Source of the DNA: VXYL01 sp963422285
GTDB taxonomy: Bacteria > Pseudomonadota > Gammaproteobacteria > Pseudomonadales > Azotimanducaceae
Assembly: GCA_963422285.2 (NCBI GenBank)
Contig: CAXXJO010000001.1
Span: forward strand, 124,001 to 188,000
Reading direction: 5' to 3'
Length of the DNA stretch: 64,000 nt
Part shown: in pieces, positions 9,425-17,404 of the stretch
Layout: each line of letters starts with the position of its first letter
Position numbering within the stretch: the stretch's first letter is position 1
The notes under the pieces: generated by a model
Told to the model about the DNA's origin: nothing
Database searches by the model: none
What the model saw: the letters and a program-made list of their open reading frames with translations, nothing else
Made by a program: the position numbers and the translations under genes

Positions 9425-9890
9425 AGCGCCGCGGCCGATCGTGAGCCACTGCCCATCGGAGCGTCGGCTTGCACGACGGCGGGAGTTTCCCTTTGGCCCC
9501 GACCGCCGTTGGCGCCGGCGGCTTCTTGAACTTGGGCTTGGCCGCAAGTTCGTTGCGCGAGAGTCCAGAGCGTTCGCGCGCCTGTCGGAGCGGCTTGGAT
9601 CGACAGGAAAGCGAGGCCTGCCGCGGCCTCCGCCGCCCTCTCGAAGGCGAATCTTGCCAGATACGGGAGGGAGGTGGCCGCGGGTTCGGACGAGAGCGCC
9701 CCCAGATCGTTTTGGCTCGTTCTGCCTGCCAACGGCCAACGGACTCGTCGCCTGGTCGAGGCGGGAAGTTTGGGAGATGCTGGCAGCCGGGCGGATTCTG
9801 ACCGACGCCGGAGATCGAAAGCAGCCTAAGCGGCACGGCAGCCAGTGGACGGCTACCCGGATGCAGGTCCCGCGCCGAGGTTCCCGCCGG
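9425..9890. other. Gene-poor stretch
   Basis: About 465 bp with several overlapping open frames on both strands, none recognisable. A minus-strand frame near 9373-9732 has protein-like composition but no motif I can name. I do not call a gene here. Confidence 0.4.
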
Positions 9891-11780
9891 CTAGACCAAG
9901 GGCTTCACCGGGTGCTCGAAGCAGATCGAGCGCCCGTCCGGGTCGCGCACCGCAAGCTGCCTCATGCCGTAGAACGCCACGGTCGGCGGCTGTACGTCGA
10001 CGCCGTGTTTCCGGAACCGGTCATGCAAGGCGTCCACGTCTTCGCACAAGAAAAACAGCGCCATGTCGCTGTTGCCGGCTTGCAGGCCTGCCAAGTCCTC
10101 CGGCTGCGCTTGCTGGAGCATGAGGCGGGCACCTTCCACGCCCAGCAGGCACCACGCCAGCTTGCCATCCGGATCCCAGCGGTTGTGCATCGAAAAGCCG
10201 AGCTGATCGCAGTAGAACGCACGGGAGCGCTCGATGTCGCCAGCGTACAGCAGCGGCAGCGCCGCATGCACGTTCGGCTTCGGCGCAATGAGCTTCTCCT
10301 TCACCACCCGGCGCAACAACTTGCCGGTTTCGTTGTACGGCAGCTCGGCCCAGAACTCGATGCGCTCCGGTACGCGGGAGGAACGCATGCGGGTCTTCAC
10401 CCAACCTTGCAGCTCCGCCGCCAAGGCATCGTTGGCTGGGGTCTCGCTGCGCACCACCACCACACCGGCCACCGCCTCGCCCCACTCTTCGCTGGGTACG
10501 CCAACGATGGCGGCATCAACGACCGCGTCGTGCTCCAGCAGCACATCCTCGATCTCGCCGGGAGACATGTTCTCGCCGCCGCGCACGATCACGTCGTCGG
10601 CGCGGCCGTCCAGGAACAGATAGCCATCCTCGTCCTGGTAGCCGGCGTCCCGAGTGGGGAACCAGCCGTCGGCGTCCACCAGGCTGCCGCGGCCCTCGTA
10701 CTCGCCGGAAACCTGTTCGCCGCGCACGTGGATTTCTCCGCGTTCGCCGGGGCCGAGCGCATTGCCCTCGTGGTCGCGGATCTCGATCTGGATTCCCGGC
10801 AGCGGCACACCCACGGAAACCAGCCGGCGACGGCCGTCTTCATCCTCGCTGGCCGCTGCGGCGCGATGCTCCTCCGGGCCCAGCACGGTGACGGTGGAGC
10901 TGGTTTCGGTAAGGCCGTAGGCGTTGGTGAAATCGGTGTCGGGAAACAGCGCCATCGCCTTCTCGATGACGGCCTGCGGCATCTTGCCGCCGCCGTAGGA
11001 GAGGGATCGCAGGCAGGACATGCCGGCGGTAGCCTCGCCTTCGAGAGCGTCCACGATGCGCGCCAGCATGGTGGGCACCACGAACGCCGTGGTGATGCGT
11101 TCGGCGCGGGCGGTTTCGATCCAGGCGTCGGCGCTGAAGTTCGCCAGCTGCACCACCCGCCGGCCGGCGTAGACGGAACTCAGCGTCGAAGCGATGCCGG
11201 CGATGTGGTAGGGCGGCACGCAAACCAGCGCCGCCTCGTCTTCCGACGCCGACATGAACTCCACGGAACCGACGATGTAGGAAACCAGATGCCGGTGGCG
11301 CAGCACCGCCGCCTTGGGCACGCCGGTGGTGCCGCTGGTGAACAGCAACACGCCGACATCGTCCGGGTCCATGGAGCGTTGCTCGGCGCTGCCGTCGGCG
11401 CGGGCCATGTCCAGGAAGCCCTGCCGGGATCGCGCATCCACGCCGTCGCGCCCCTGGAACATCGGCAGCCGCTCTTCGTCGGTGACGAGATAGGCGGGCT
11501 GGACGCGGGCGAGCAGGGCGTCGATCTCCGCGCCGGTCAGGCGGTAGTTGATCGGCACGTAGGGCACCCCCGCCCAGCCGCTGGCGAACAGCGCTATCGG
11601 AATGGCCAGGTTGCTGACATCCAGCATGGCCACCCGGGCGGCGCCGGATGCGCGAATCTGGCGCGCGGCGGCACCGGCGGCATCGTACAGTTCCTGGTAA
11701 GTGATGGAACTGCCGCTGCCGGGGTCGGTGAACGCGACACGGTCGCCGAATCCGGCTGCCGCCATTTCGAGGAGCATCAT
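9891..11780 (-). CDS. Acyl-CoA synthetase (AMP-forming) fused to a glyoxalase/VOC domain
   Basis: Residues 1 to about 490 form an ANL-superfamily adenylating enzyme: LLFTSGTTGVPKAA (P-loop), NAYGLTETSSTV (A5), GWFPTRDAGYQDEDG (A7-A8), DVIVRGGENMSPGEIE and the late lysine in NETGKLLRR. A linker leads to a VOC/glyoxalase domain (residues ~505-629: LLYAGDIERSRAFYCDQLGF to DPDGRSICFEHP). ANL enzymes activate carboxylates as acyl-AMP, then acyl-CoA; VOC domains bind metals and act on small thioesters or diols. The fusion is unusual and is in one clean frame. The substrate is unknown. I use the ATG at 11780; a GTG at 11789, with GGAG upstream, adds three residues. A 100-residue conserved protein precedes it in the same direction. 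Confidence 0.88.
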   Translation of the reverse strand: MMLLEMAAAGFGDRVAFTDPGSGSSITYQELYDAAGAAARQIRASGAARVAMLDVSNLAIPIALFASGWAGVPYVPINYRLTGAEIDALLARVQPAYLVTDEERLPMFQGRDGVDARSRQGFLDMARADGSAEQRSMDPDDVGVLLFTSGTTGVPKAAVLRHRHLVSYIVGSVEFMSASEDEAALVCVPPYHIAGIASTLSSVYAGRRVVQLANFSADAWIETARAERITTAFVVPTMLARIVDALEGEATAGMSCLRSLSYGGGKMPQAVIEKAMALFPDTDFTNAYGLTETSSTVTVLGPEEHRAAAASEDEDGRRRLVSVGVPLPGIQIEIRDHEGNALGPGERGEIHVRGEQVSGEYEGRGSLVDADGWFPTRDAGYQDEDGYLFLDGRADDVIVRGGENMSPGEIEDVLLEHDAVVDAAIVGVPSEEWGEAVAGVVVVRSETPANDALAAELQGWVKTRMRSSRVPERIEFWAELPYNETGKLLRRVVKEKLIAPKPNVHAALPLLYAGDIERSRAFYCDQLGFSMHNRWDPDGKLAWCLLGVEGARLMLQQAQPEDLAGLQAGNSDMALFFLCEDVDALHDRFRKHGVDVQPPTVAFYGMRQLAVRDPDGRSICFEHPVKPLV

Positions 11781-11827
11781 GGTGTTCACGGCTGGGCAAC
11801 TCCGTGTGGGTGGGCAGGCGGGCAGGC

Positions 11828-12130
11828 TCAGTCGGTTTTCGGAAGTTTTTTCGCGTCTTTCACGGTCAACGCCGCGCCCGCCATGGCCAGGGAGCCGTCG
11901 CCGGCTTTCACGCACAACACCTCCAAGGAGCCGTCGGCGTTGACGTAGCGCTTGCCGATGGCGGTGCCGCCTGCGTAGTCTGGATCCACGCTGCCGCCGT
12001 TGCCGTCCGCCTCGCGCATGGGCGCGCCGCCGCAGCACAGCTCCACATCGCCGTCGGGTGCCGCGATCACCATGATCTCGGTCGTGCAGACGGCACTCTT
12101 CAAGCGCTTGCCGGCTGACAAGATAGCCAT
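11828..12130 (-). CDS. Small conserved protein of unknown function
   Basis: The 100-residue protein begins MAILSAGKRLKSAVCTTEIM, contains VELCCGGAPM and GKRYVNADGSLEVLCVKAGD, and ends KDAKKLPKTD. I have the impression of a small family found next to acyl-CoA synthetases, but I cannot name a function. It has three cysteines besides the repeated Cys-Cys pair (Cys15, Cys52-53, Cys83), which could bind metal; this is inference. No signal peptide. It lies 47 bp upstream of the ANL-VOC fusion and is probably co-transcribed. Confidence 0.7.
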   Translation of the reverse strand: MAILSAGKRLKSAVCTTEIMVIAAPDGDVELCCGGAPMREADGNGGSVDPDYAGGTAIGKRYVNADGSLEVLCVKAGDGSLAMAGAALTVKDAKKLPKTD

Positions 12131-12372
12131 AACGTACCTCTCGGGTCTCCCCGTCGCTCAACAAAAGTGCAGCATTGTACCCAATCCATCCCGATCGGGC
12201 GAAACCCGTGCCGTGGGCGAACGAAACGCGGTTTCATCGCGCACGGGCTGCGGCATCGAATGCCGAGCGCGATGCCACCGAGCCAATTTCCTGCGGAATC
12301 TTCCGCCGCTGCCCGGTTCCGGTCCGCCGCTTTATACTGGGCCTCGCTGCACCGGCAACAAGGAGAACCGTC

Positions 12373-13305
12373 TTGGACGAGACTCAAGCATGGCAGTCCG
12401 CCCTGAACGACGATACCGAGGATCGAAGCATTCGCCCAGGGCCCGCTTCTCCCGTCCCCTACATGGCCCGCACCCGGCGCTACTACCAAGCCCAGGGGTT
12501 CGACAAGGCATACGTCTGGGCGCACTTCGACGACGTGCCGTGGACGCCGTCCGCGAAGCCGCTGGCTCGCTCCACGCTGGCGCTGGTGACCACCTCGGCG
12601 CTGTACGACCGGGACGCGACGGATCCGCGCCACGTCGCCTCGGGTTCGACCGCGACGCCGCCGTCCCGCCTCTACGCCAACGATCTATCCTGGGACAGGA
12701 ACGCCACGCACTTGGATGACCGCGGCGCCTACTTCCCCGTCGAGCCGCTCGCGGAGATGGTGCGCCAAGGCCGTCTCGGTGCTTTGGGGAAGCGGTTCCA
12801 CTGCGCACCCACCGAGTACAGCCAACGTCGCACCCGCGAAGCGGACGCCCCGGAAATCCATGCCCGCTGCCAGGAGGATGGTGTCGACATCGCGCTGCTG
12901 GTGCCGTTGTGACCAGTCTGCCACCAGACCGTGAGTCTGATCGCCCGCCACCTGGAAGCCAACGGCACCGCCACCGTGATCCTCGGTTCGGCGCTAGACG
13001 TGGTGGAGCACTGCGGCGTACCTCGCTTCGCGTTCGTGGACTTCCCGCTCGGCAATCCGTGCGGCAAGCCCTGGGACCGCGCCATGCAGAGAGAGATCGC
13101 GGCCGCCGCGGTATCGCTGTTCGAGAGCGCCAGCGCGCCCCGCACCACGTTGCGGCTGCCCTATCGCTGGCGCCAGGACGAGAGTTGGCGGGATGGCTAC
13201 CTGACGGTTCGGGAAGCCGATCGCGCAGCATTGCGGCGCAAGGGCGAGGAGCGCCGGGCGCTGCGGCGCAAGTTGCGCGAGATGGGACGGGTTCGGCGCG
13301 AGTAG
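12373..13305 (+). CDS. GrdB-like selenoprotein (glycine/sarcosine/betaine reductase B family), Sec at residue 180
   Basis: One continuous frame runs from a TTG at 12373 (AGGAG 7-8 bases upstream) to a TAG at 13303, interrupted only by TGA at 12910. Both sides belong to the same family: before it YMARTRRYYQAQGFDKAYVW and DIALLVPL, after it PVCHQTVSLIARHLEANG and CGVPRFAFVDFPLGNPCG. Reading TGA as selenocysteine gives LVPL-U-PVC, where cysteine homologues have CPVC. A bSECIS-like hairpin follows at 12925-12939. The product is 310 residues. GrdB proteins use the selenol to attack an amine substrate, but this shorter relative's substrate is unknown. An in-frame ATG at 12463 is an alternative start. 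Confidence 0.82.
12925..12939 (+). promoter_or_regulatory. Candidate bacterial SECIS hairpin for the GrdB-like gene
   Basis: CAGAC and GTCTG form a stem around the loop CGTGA, whose second base is G. The loop begins 18 nt after the TGA at 12910-12912, inside the 16-37 nt window described for bacterial SECIS elements. An overlapping alternative hairpin (GTCTG/CAGAC, starting 12916) also exists. Folding was done by eye only. Confidence 0.55.
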
Positions 13306-13489
13306 GCGTTGGCCGCCCCGCCTCCGCGAGCCGTGGAAGAACATCCAGCTACGGCCGAGATGAACGTGCTGGCGGGCGCAGCGATGGCGCATTGAGGCGA
13401 ACATCGTGCCGGTGCGCACCTCGCGTCCCGGCGGACGACAAGGCGGATCACCAAGTCCGCCTCTGTCGGGGCGCTGGCCGTGGTGCGCG

Positions 13490-13870
13490 ACACTCGATCC
13501 GACATAGGACTCTCCGAGGCTCGGTCGACGCTGCTAGACGTGCCCAGGGCGACATGGCAGATGTCCATGCTGCAGCGAGCGACGGATGAATCGTTGCCGA
13601 ATGAAGCACATGGCGTCGTGTTGCTCAGGAACAGCATGTCGCCGACCTTCATCTTCCAGGCAGAGATTCGCCGGCAGGCAGGTTATCGGGCAGTATCCTC
13701 AAAATAGAGCGACGGCTGGCGGTAGCAGTGGGCCATCGGCGAAGCGGTACGGATAGACATGCCTGCCGCCGTGCTTCGCGGCAGCGTCACTCCCAAGCCC
13801 CGCACGCCTCCACAGCGCGTTGGACACGGCATCGTAGACGACATCGTGCATCCAAGCCTGGGGGCGCCTC
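13490..13870 (-). pseudogene. Relic of a PhyH-family (phytanoyl-CoA dioxygenase) gene
   Basis: Minus-strand pieces in more than one frame resemble the C-terminal third of PhyH-type Fe(II)/2-oxoglutarate oxygenases. They are GGRHVYPYRFADGPLLPP near 13720-13770, ILPDNLPAGES near 13680, and KVGDMLFLSNTTP, then SMDICHV, near 13560-13640. In intact relatives the latter reads GDMLF-SN-TPHASxxNxSDxxRWSMD; here the histidine position is Cys and the Arg-Trp pair is lost. No start and no continuous frame exist. I judge it a decayed copy; the upstream half is not recognisable. Confidence 0.5.
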
Positions 13871-13891
13871 CGTAGCACGGTTCGGTGCGCC

Positions 13892-14113
13892 TCACTCGCC
13901 CCGCTGAGGACGCGGAGGAGGGGGCGACAGCCAGCCCTCGATCCGGGCCATGCGCTGAGCCAAGTCGTCGATTCGACGGGACTGGCTCTCCTTCAGGTCG
14001 TCGATCCGCCGGGACTGGCCTTCGATCAAGCGGCCGAGGCGGGTTCCCTGATAGCAGAACCCGCCGATCGCCAAGGCGACCAAGGCGATGACGGTGCCAA
14101 GTTCGATGGTCAT
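13892..14113 (-). CDS. Small membrane-anchored coiled-coil protein
   Basis: This is a 73-residue protein with one hydrophobic helix (residues 5-20, VIALVALAIGGFCYQG) followed by a short coiled coil built on a repeat (QSRRIDDL occurs twice, residues ~33-50). The tail is proline-rich (SPPPPRPQRGE). A good GAGGAAG ribosome site lies 6-7 bases before the ATG. I cannot name a family. Such proteins sometimes precede mobile or toxin genes, but nothing here proves a role. Confidence 0.6.
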   Translation of the reverse strand: MTIELGTVIALVALAIGGFCYQGTRLGRLIEGQSRRIDDLKESQSRRIDDLAQRMARIEGWLSPPPPRPQRGE

Positions 14114-14538
14114 GCTCTACTTCCTCAACGACAACAGCATGCCTTCCACGGCGAACAAAATGGCACTTTCCGCCTCTCCCGATCCACAAGCGAATGCCTC
14201 AATCCATGCCGTCCGCTTGCCGACGCTGGCGATCGGCAGCCGCTGCAGGCGCTCGGACGGCACGGTGGCGATACACTGCCGGTGACTATCTCCACCGTGA
14301 TGCCTCGATGGGCGCGGGCTAGACCGCATCGGCGAGTTCGAGTAGGAAGAGGTGGCGGAGATCGTGTTCGTCGTCATGCCGGCCGTCGCCGTCAAAGCGT
14401 TCCAGCGCGAAGAGGTCGAAATCGTCTCCGCATTTGACTGAGATACGATGCAGGAGTACAAATGCGCAAGATGCAACCGTGCGTTCCGGCTGGAGCGGGC
14501 GCTGGAGGGGGCAAAATGCAAGCGAGGGAGGACTTCAT
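14114..14538. other. Spacer upstream of the first amidohydrolase gene
   Basis: It must hold the promoter of the gene at 14539; the ribosome site GGGAGGA is clear. On the minus strand near 14325-14440 a 40-residue open tail ending in DLRHLFLLELADAV looks coding-like, possibly the end of a lost gene. I do not recognise it. Confidence 0.4.
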
Positions 14539-16182
14539 ATGGCACATGACATCGTAATTCGAGGCGGCGAACTGGTGGACGGCACCGGCGCCGAGCCGGT
14601 CCCGGGCGAGATCGCCATCGACGACGGACTGATCACCGCGGTCGGCAAAGTGGGCGGCAAGGCCAAGCAGGAGATCGACGCTCAGGGTCACATGGTGACC
14701 CCCGGCTTCGTAGACTTGCACACCCACTTGGACGCGCAGATCGGCTGGGATCCGCAGATGACGCCGGTGAGCTGGCATGGCGTCACCACCGCCCTGCTCG
14801 GCAACTGCGGCGTCACCTTCGCGCCCTGCAAGCCGAAGGACGTCGAACTGCTCGCCGGCATGATGGAAACGGTGGAGGACATCCCCAAGAACGCCATCCT
14901 CACCGGCCTGCCCTGGGATTGGGAGGACTACGGCGGCTATCTCGACGCCATCGAAAGGCTGCGGCCGGCGCTGAACGTGGCCGGCATGGTGGGCCACTGC
15001 GCGGTGCGCTTCTACGTCATGGGCGAACGCGCCGTGGAGGAGCAGGCCAGCGCCGACGAGCGCAAGCAGATGGCCGACATCGTGGCCCATTCCATCGATG
15101 GCGGCGCGGTGGGCTTCTCCACCAACCGCTATCCGCCGCACAAGCTGCCGGACGGGCGTTCCATCCCCGGCACCTTCGCGGACCCGGAGGAACTGGTGGC
15201 CATCGCCAAGGCGGTGGGGCCGCGCAATGGTCTGATGCAGGCCGTTGGCGCCGACTTCGAGGTGCTCAAGGCCATGGCGGAAACCACCAAGGGCCGCATC
15301 CTGTTCAGCTACGGCACCGGCCCGCAGCCGGGTTCCGGCAAGGCCCAGGCCGAGAACCTCGCCAAGCTCTGCCAGCACGGCGACCTCACGGCCATCACTC
15401 AGGTGCGCGGCTCCGGCTTCATGTTCGGTTTGCAGTCGAACCTGCCAGTGCAGGGCGACACCTGGGATGCGCTGCGCAAGCAGAATCTAGCAGGCCGATT
15501 GGCGAGCATCCGCAAGCCGGAAATCCGCGCCAAGCTGGTCGCGGAAGGCAAGGCCATGAAGCGCCGCTTCTTCTCCATGACCAACGTGTTCTATCTGGGC
15601 GACGGCGAATCCCCGAACTACGCCACGCCGCCGGAGCAGAACCTCGAAACCCAGGCGGAAGCCGCCGGCGAGCATTGGGTGGAAACCTTCCTGCGCCTCT
15701 CCGACGAGTCCGACGGCCGGGCCCTGTTCAACTTGCGCATGTTCAACCAGAGCCTCAAGGAGCTGGGCGACCTATTCAAGAGCGAGCACATCTTCCCCAG
15801 CCTGGGCGACGCCGGCGCTCACGTCTCGCAGATCATGGACGCCGGCTGGCCGAGCTTCATCCTGTCGTACTGGATCCGCGAAACCGGCCTCTACACCTTG
15901 GGCGAGGGCATCCGCCGGCTCACCTCCGGCCCGGCCCGCGTCCTCGGCTTGCAGGATCGCGGCACCTTGGCAGCGGGAATGCGCGCCGACGTCAACGTGC
16001 TGGACCCGTCCCGAGTGGCCGAGCGCCAGCCGGAACTGGTGCACGACTTCCCCGGCGGCGCCCCGCGCTACATCCAGAAGTCTTTTGGCTACAAGACCAC
16101 CATCGTCAACGGCGAAGTTACTTTGGTAGATGGCGAACACACCGGTGCCCGCGCCGGACAGGTGCTGCGGCACGCGGGGTAG
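14539..16182 (+). CDS. Amidohydrolase of the N-acyl-D-amino-acid deacylase type
   Basis: This 547-residue metal-dependent amidohydrolase starts MAHDIVIRGGELVDGTGAEP (ATG at 14539 behind GGGAGGA). It carries the N-terminal beta-sandwich strand pattern, then TPGFVDLHTHLDAQIGWDP with the HxH metal ligands, GNCGVTFAPC, the GHCAVR region, GDAGAHVSQIMD near residue 430, and the closing FPGGAPRYIQKSFGYKTTIV strand. D-aminoacylases hydrolyse N-acyl-D-amino acids in the cytoplasm. These longer relatives are usually annotated only by fold, and the substrate is unknown. A paralogue (17405-19090) lies on the other side of two tRNA genes. Confidence 0.88.
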   Translation: MAHDIVIRGGELVDGTGAEPVPGEIAIDDGLITAVGKVGGKAKQEIDAQGHMVTPGFVDLHTHLDAQIGWDPQMTPVSWHGVTTALLGNCGVTFAPCKPKDVELLAGMMETVEDIPKNAILTGLPWDWEDYGGYLDAIERLRPALNVAGMVGHCAVRFYVMGERAVEEQASADERKQMADIVAHSIDGGAVGFSTNRYPPHKLPDGRSIPGTFADPEELVAIAKAVGPRNGLMQAVGADFEVLKAMAETTKGRILFSYGTGPQPGSGKAQAENLAKLCQHGDLTAITQVRGSGFMFGLQSNLPVQGDTWDALRKQNLAGRLASIRKPEIRAKLVAEGKAMKRRFFSMTNVFYLGDGESPNYATPPEQNLETQAEAAGEHWVETFLRLSDESDGRALFNLRMFNQSLKELGDLFKSEHIFPSLGDAGAHVSQIMDAGWPSFILSYWIRETGLYTLGEGIRRLTSGPARVLGLQDRGTLAAGMRADVNVLDPSRVAERQPELVHDFPGGAPRYIQKSFGYKTTIVNGEVTLVDGEHTGARAGQVLRHAG

Positions 16183-16190
16183 CCGCGAGA

Positions 16191-16227
16191 TTCGGGCGAG
16201 GGACGCCTAGCGGTTCCCTCGCCCGAA
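16191..16227 (+). terminator. Strong stem-loop behind the amidohydrolase gene
   Basis: A perfect 13-bp stem (TTCGGGCGAGGGA at 16191-16203, its complement at 16215-16227) with an 11-base loop begins 8 bases after the stop codon. There is no T-run, so it may be a processing or stabilising hairpin rather than a classic intrinsic terminator. Confidence 0.65.
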
Positions 16228-16252
16228 CCCAGCAAAACAGAAGTTCATTCCA

Positions 16253-16955
16253 TCAACGGCCGATACCGATCTGCCTGTATACGCTTGTCATGCCGCCAGC
16301 AGCCTTATGTGCTGCGTACATTAGAGGGCCGTCCAATCCGAACCAGCTATAGAACGCATGCGATTGGTACAGCTCCTGGAATTGGGCAAACGTCAGTCCC
16401 CCACCCTTAGCCTCTCTACCAAACTTCGGTCTGTATCGGCCGCTGACGCGAATCGCATCAAGTACGATCTCCAAGTACCCATTGTCCTTTTCAGTCGTAT
16501 GCCCTCGCTAGCTGTCTATACCGCGCCAAGGATAGTCTTCGGCAGGATGCCGCCTAAGTATAGCCATATGCTTCGATTTCGAGTTGAAGCAAGACGTCCT
16601 TGGAGCGGGGCTGGGATGCGTTCGAGCTGCACCCGTCGCCAGCGCGGACCCGACCGTAGGCAATGGGCACCCTTGCTGATATCTTCAGCATCCCAGGTCG
16701 GCCGCCGTAGATGGCGAATGCCGTAGGTGCCGTTGTCCAAACACTGCCGATGCGGGCGTTTGTCGAGGCCACTTCCATACGGTCGAAAATGGCAAGCGGG
16801 AAATGGCTCGGGCTTGAGCCGACAGCGTTCTGAAGACGATAGCAGCGGGCCGCTCTGCAGTGCGTTGAAGCAGACGCGGGACACATGTGCCAAGTGGGAC
16901 ATATGCCGCCGAAGGAGATCGTCATGCGAATCGATGCGCACCCCAAGCGGCGCAT
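16253..16955 (-). pseudogene. Restriction-endonuclease-like relic
   Basis: Two minus-strand blocks look like parts of one protein. At 16253-16474 the sequence contains GLTFAQFQELYQSHAFYSWF and GPLMYAAHKAAGGMTSVYRQ IGIG, which I associate with the C-terminal part of ApaLI-like type II restriction enzymes. It stops where homologues continue with a Cys-Glu-Arg stretch. At 16554-16955 a second frame has protein-like sequence (LAIFDRMEVASTNARIGSVW, then ISARVPIAYGRVRAGDG). About 80 bp with stops separates them. No methyltransferase partner is present, so this is most likely a dead restriction gene. Family assignment is tentative. Confidence 0.45.
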
Positions 16956-17150
16956 TGGACGAATCCGCCGACTACCCGAACCCGATACCGGGAGCTGCCA
17001 GGTGACACCAAGGGCCGCCTAGCAGCCGGGAACGTGCTGGTGCTGCCACGACGCCAACAGCCGCTCCGGCGGCAGCCATCAGTGCTCGGATGCGATGCCT
17101 GAAGCCGGATTCCCGTACTTATCCTGCTCTCAACGACTTGCGGCAACGTT

Positions 17151-17227
17151 TGGCGGAGCGGACGGGATTCGAACCCGCGACCTCCGGCGTGACAGGCCGG
17201 CATTCTAACCAGCTGAACTACCGCTCC
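17151..17227 (-). tRNA. tRNA-Asp (GTC)
   Basis: The minus strand gives a full cloverleaf: acceptor GGAGCGG/CCGCTCC, D-arm GTTC...GAAT, anticodon stem CCGGC/GCCGG around CTGTCAC (anticodon GTC), T-arm with TTCGAAT, discriminator G and encoded CCA. It is 77 nt with CCA. It lies 22 bp downstream of the tRNA-Val gene and is likely co-transcribed with it. Confidence 0.97.
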
Positions 17228-17249
17228 GTGTGCTCGCGCATCCAGGCGC

Positions 17250-17325
17250 TGGTGGGTGTTGCAGGGCTTGAACCTGCGACCTACGGCTTGTAAGGCCGTT
17301 GCTCTCCCAACTGAGCTAAACACCC
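17250..17325 (-). tRNA. tRNA-Val (TAC)
   Basis: The minus strand gives acceptor GGGTGTT/AACACCC, D-arm GCTC...GAGC, anticodon loop CTTACAA (anticodon TAC), T-arm with TTCAAGC, discriminator A and encoded CCA, 76 nt. It is the first gene of a Val-Asp tRNA pair read right to left. Confidence 0.97.
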
Positions 17326-17404
17326 TTGGCGCAAGGGTGCGTATCGTAACGCCTTGGCCCGTGCTGTCAACGGAGTTCGAGAACCTCGCCCGACGCGTCC
17401 GGCG

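Noticed and set aside
9441..11948. 835-codon plus-strand frame
   Set aside because: It lies antisense to the acyl-CoA synthetase/VOC gene, whose motifs are unmistakable on the other strand.
12910..12912. TGA as an ordinary stop, with two separate genes
   Set aside because: Both sides belong to one protein family and the stop replaces a conserved Cys, so selenocysteine explains it better.
17090..17293. Short open frame over the tRNA-Asp gene ending in a 'GLEPATYGL'-like peptide
   Set aside because: This is the well-known false translation of tRNA sequence, not a protein.
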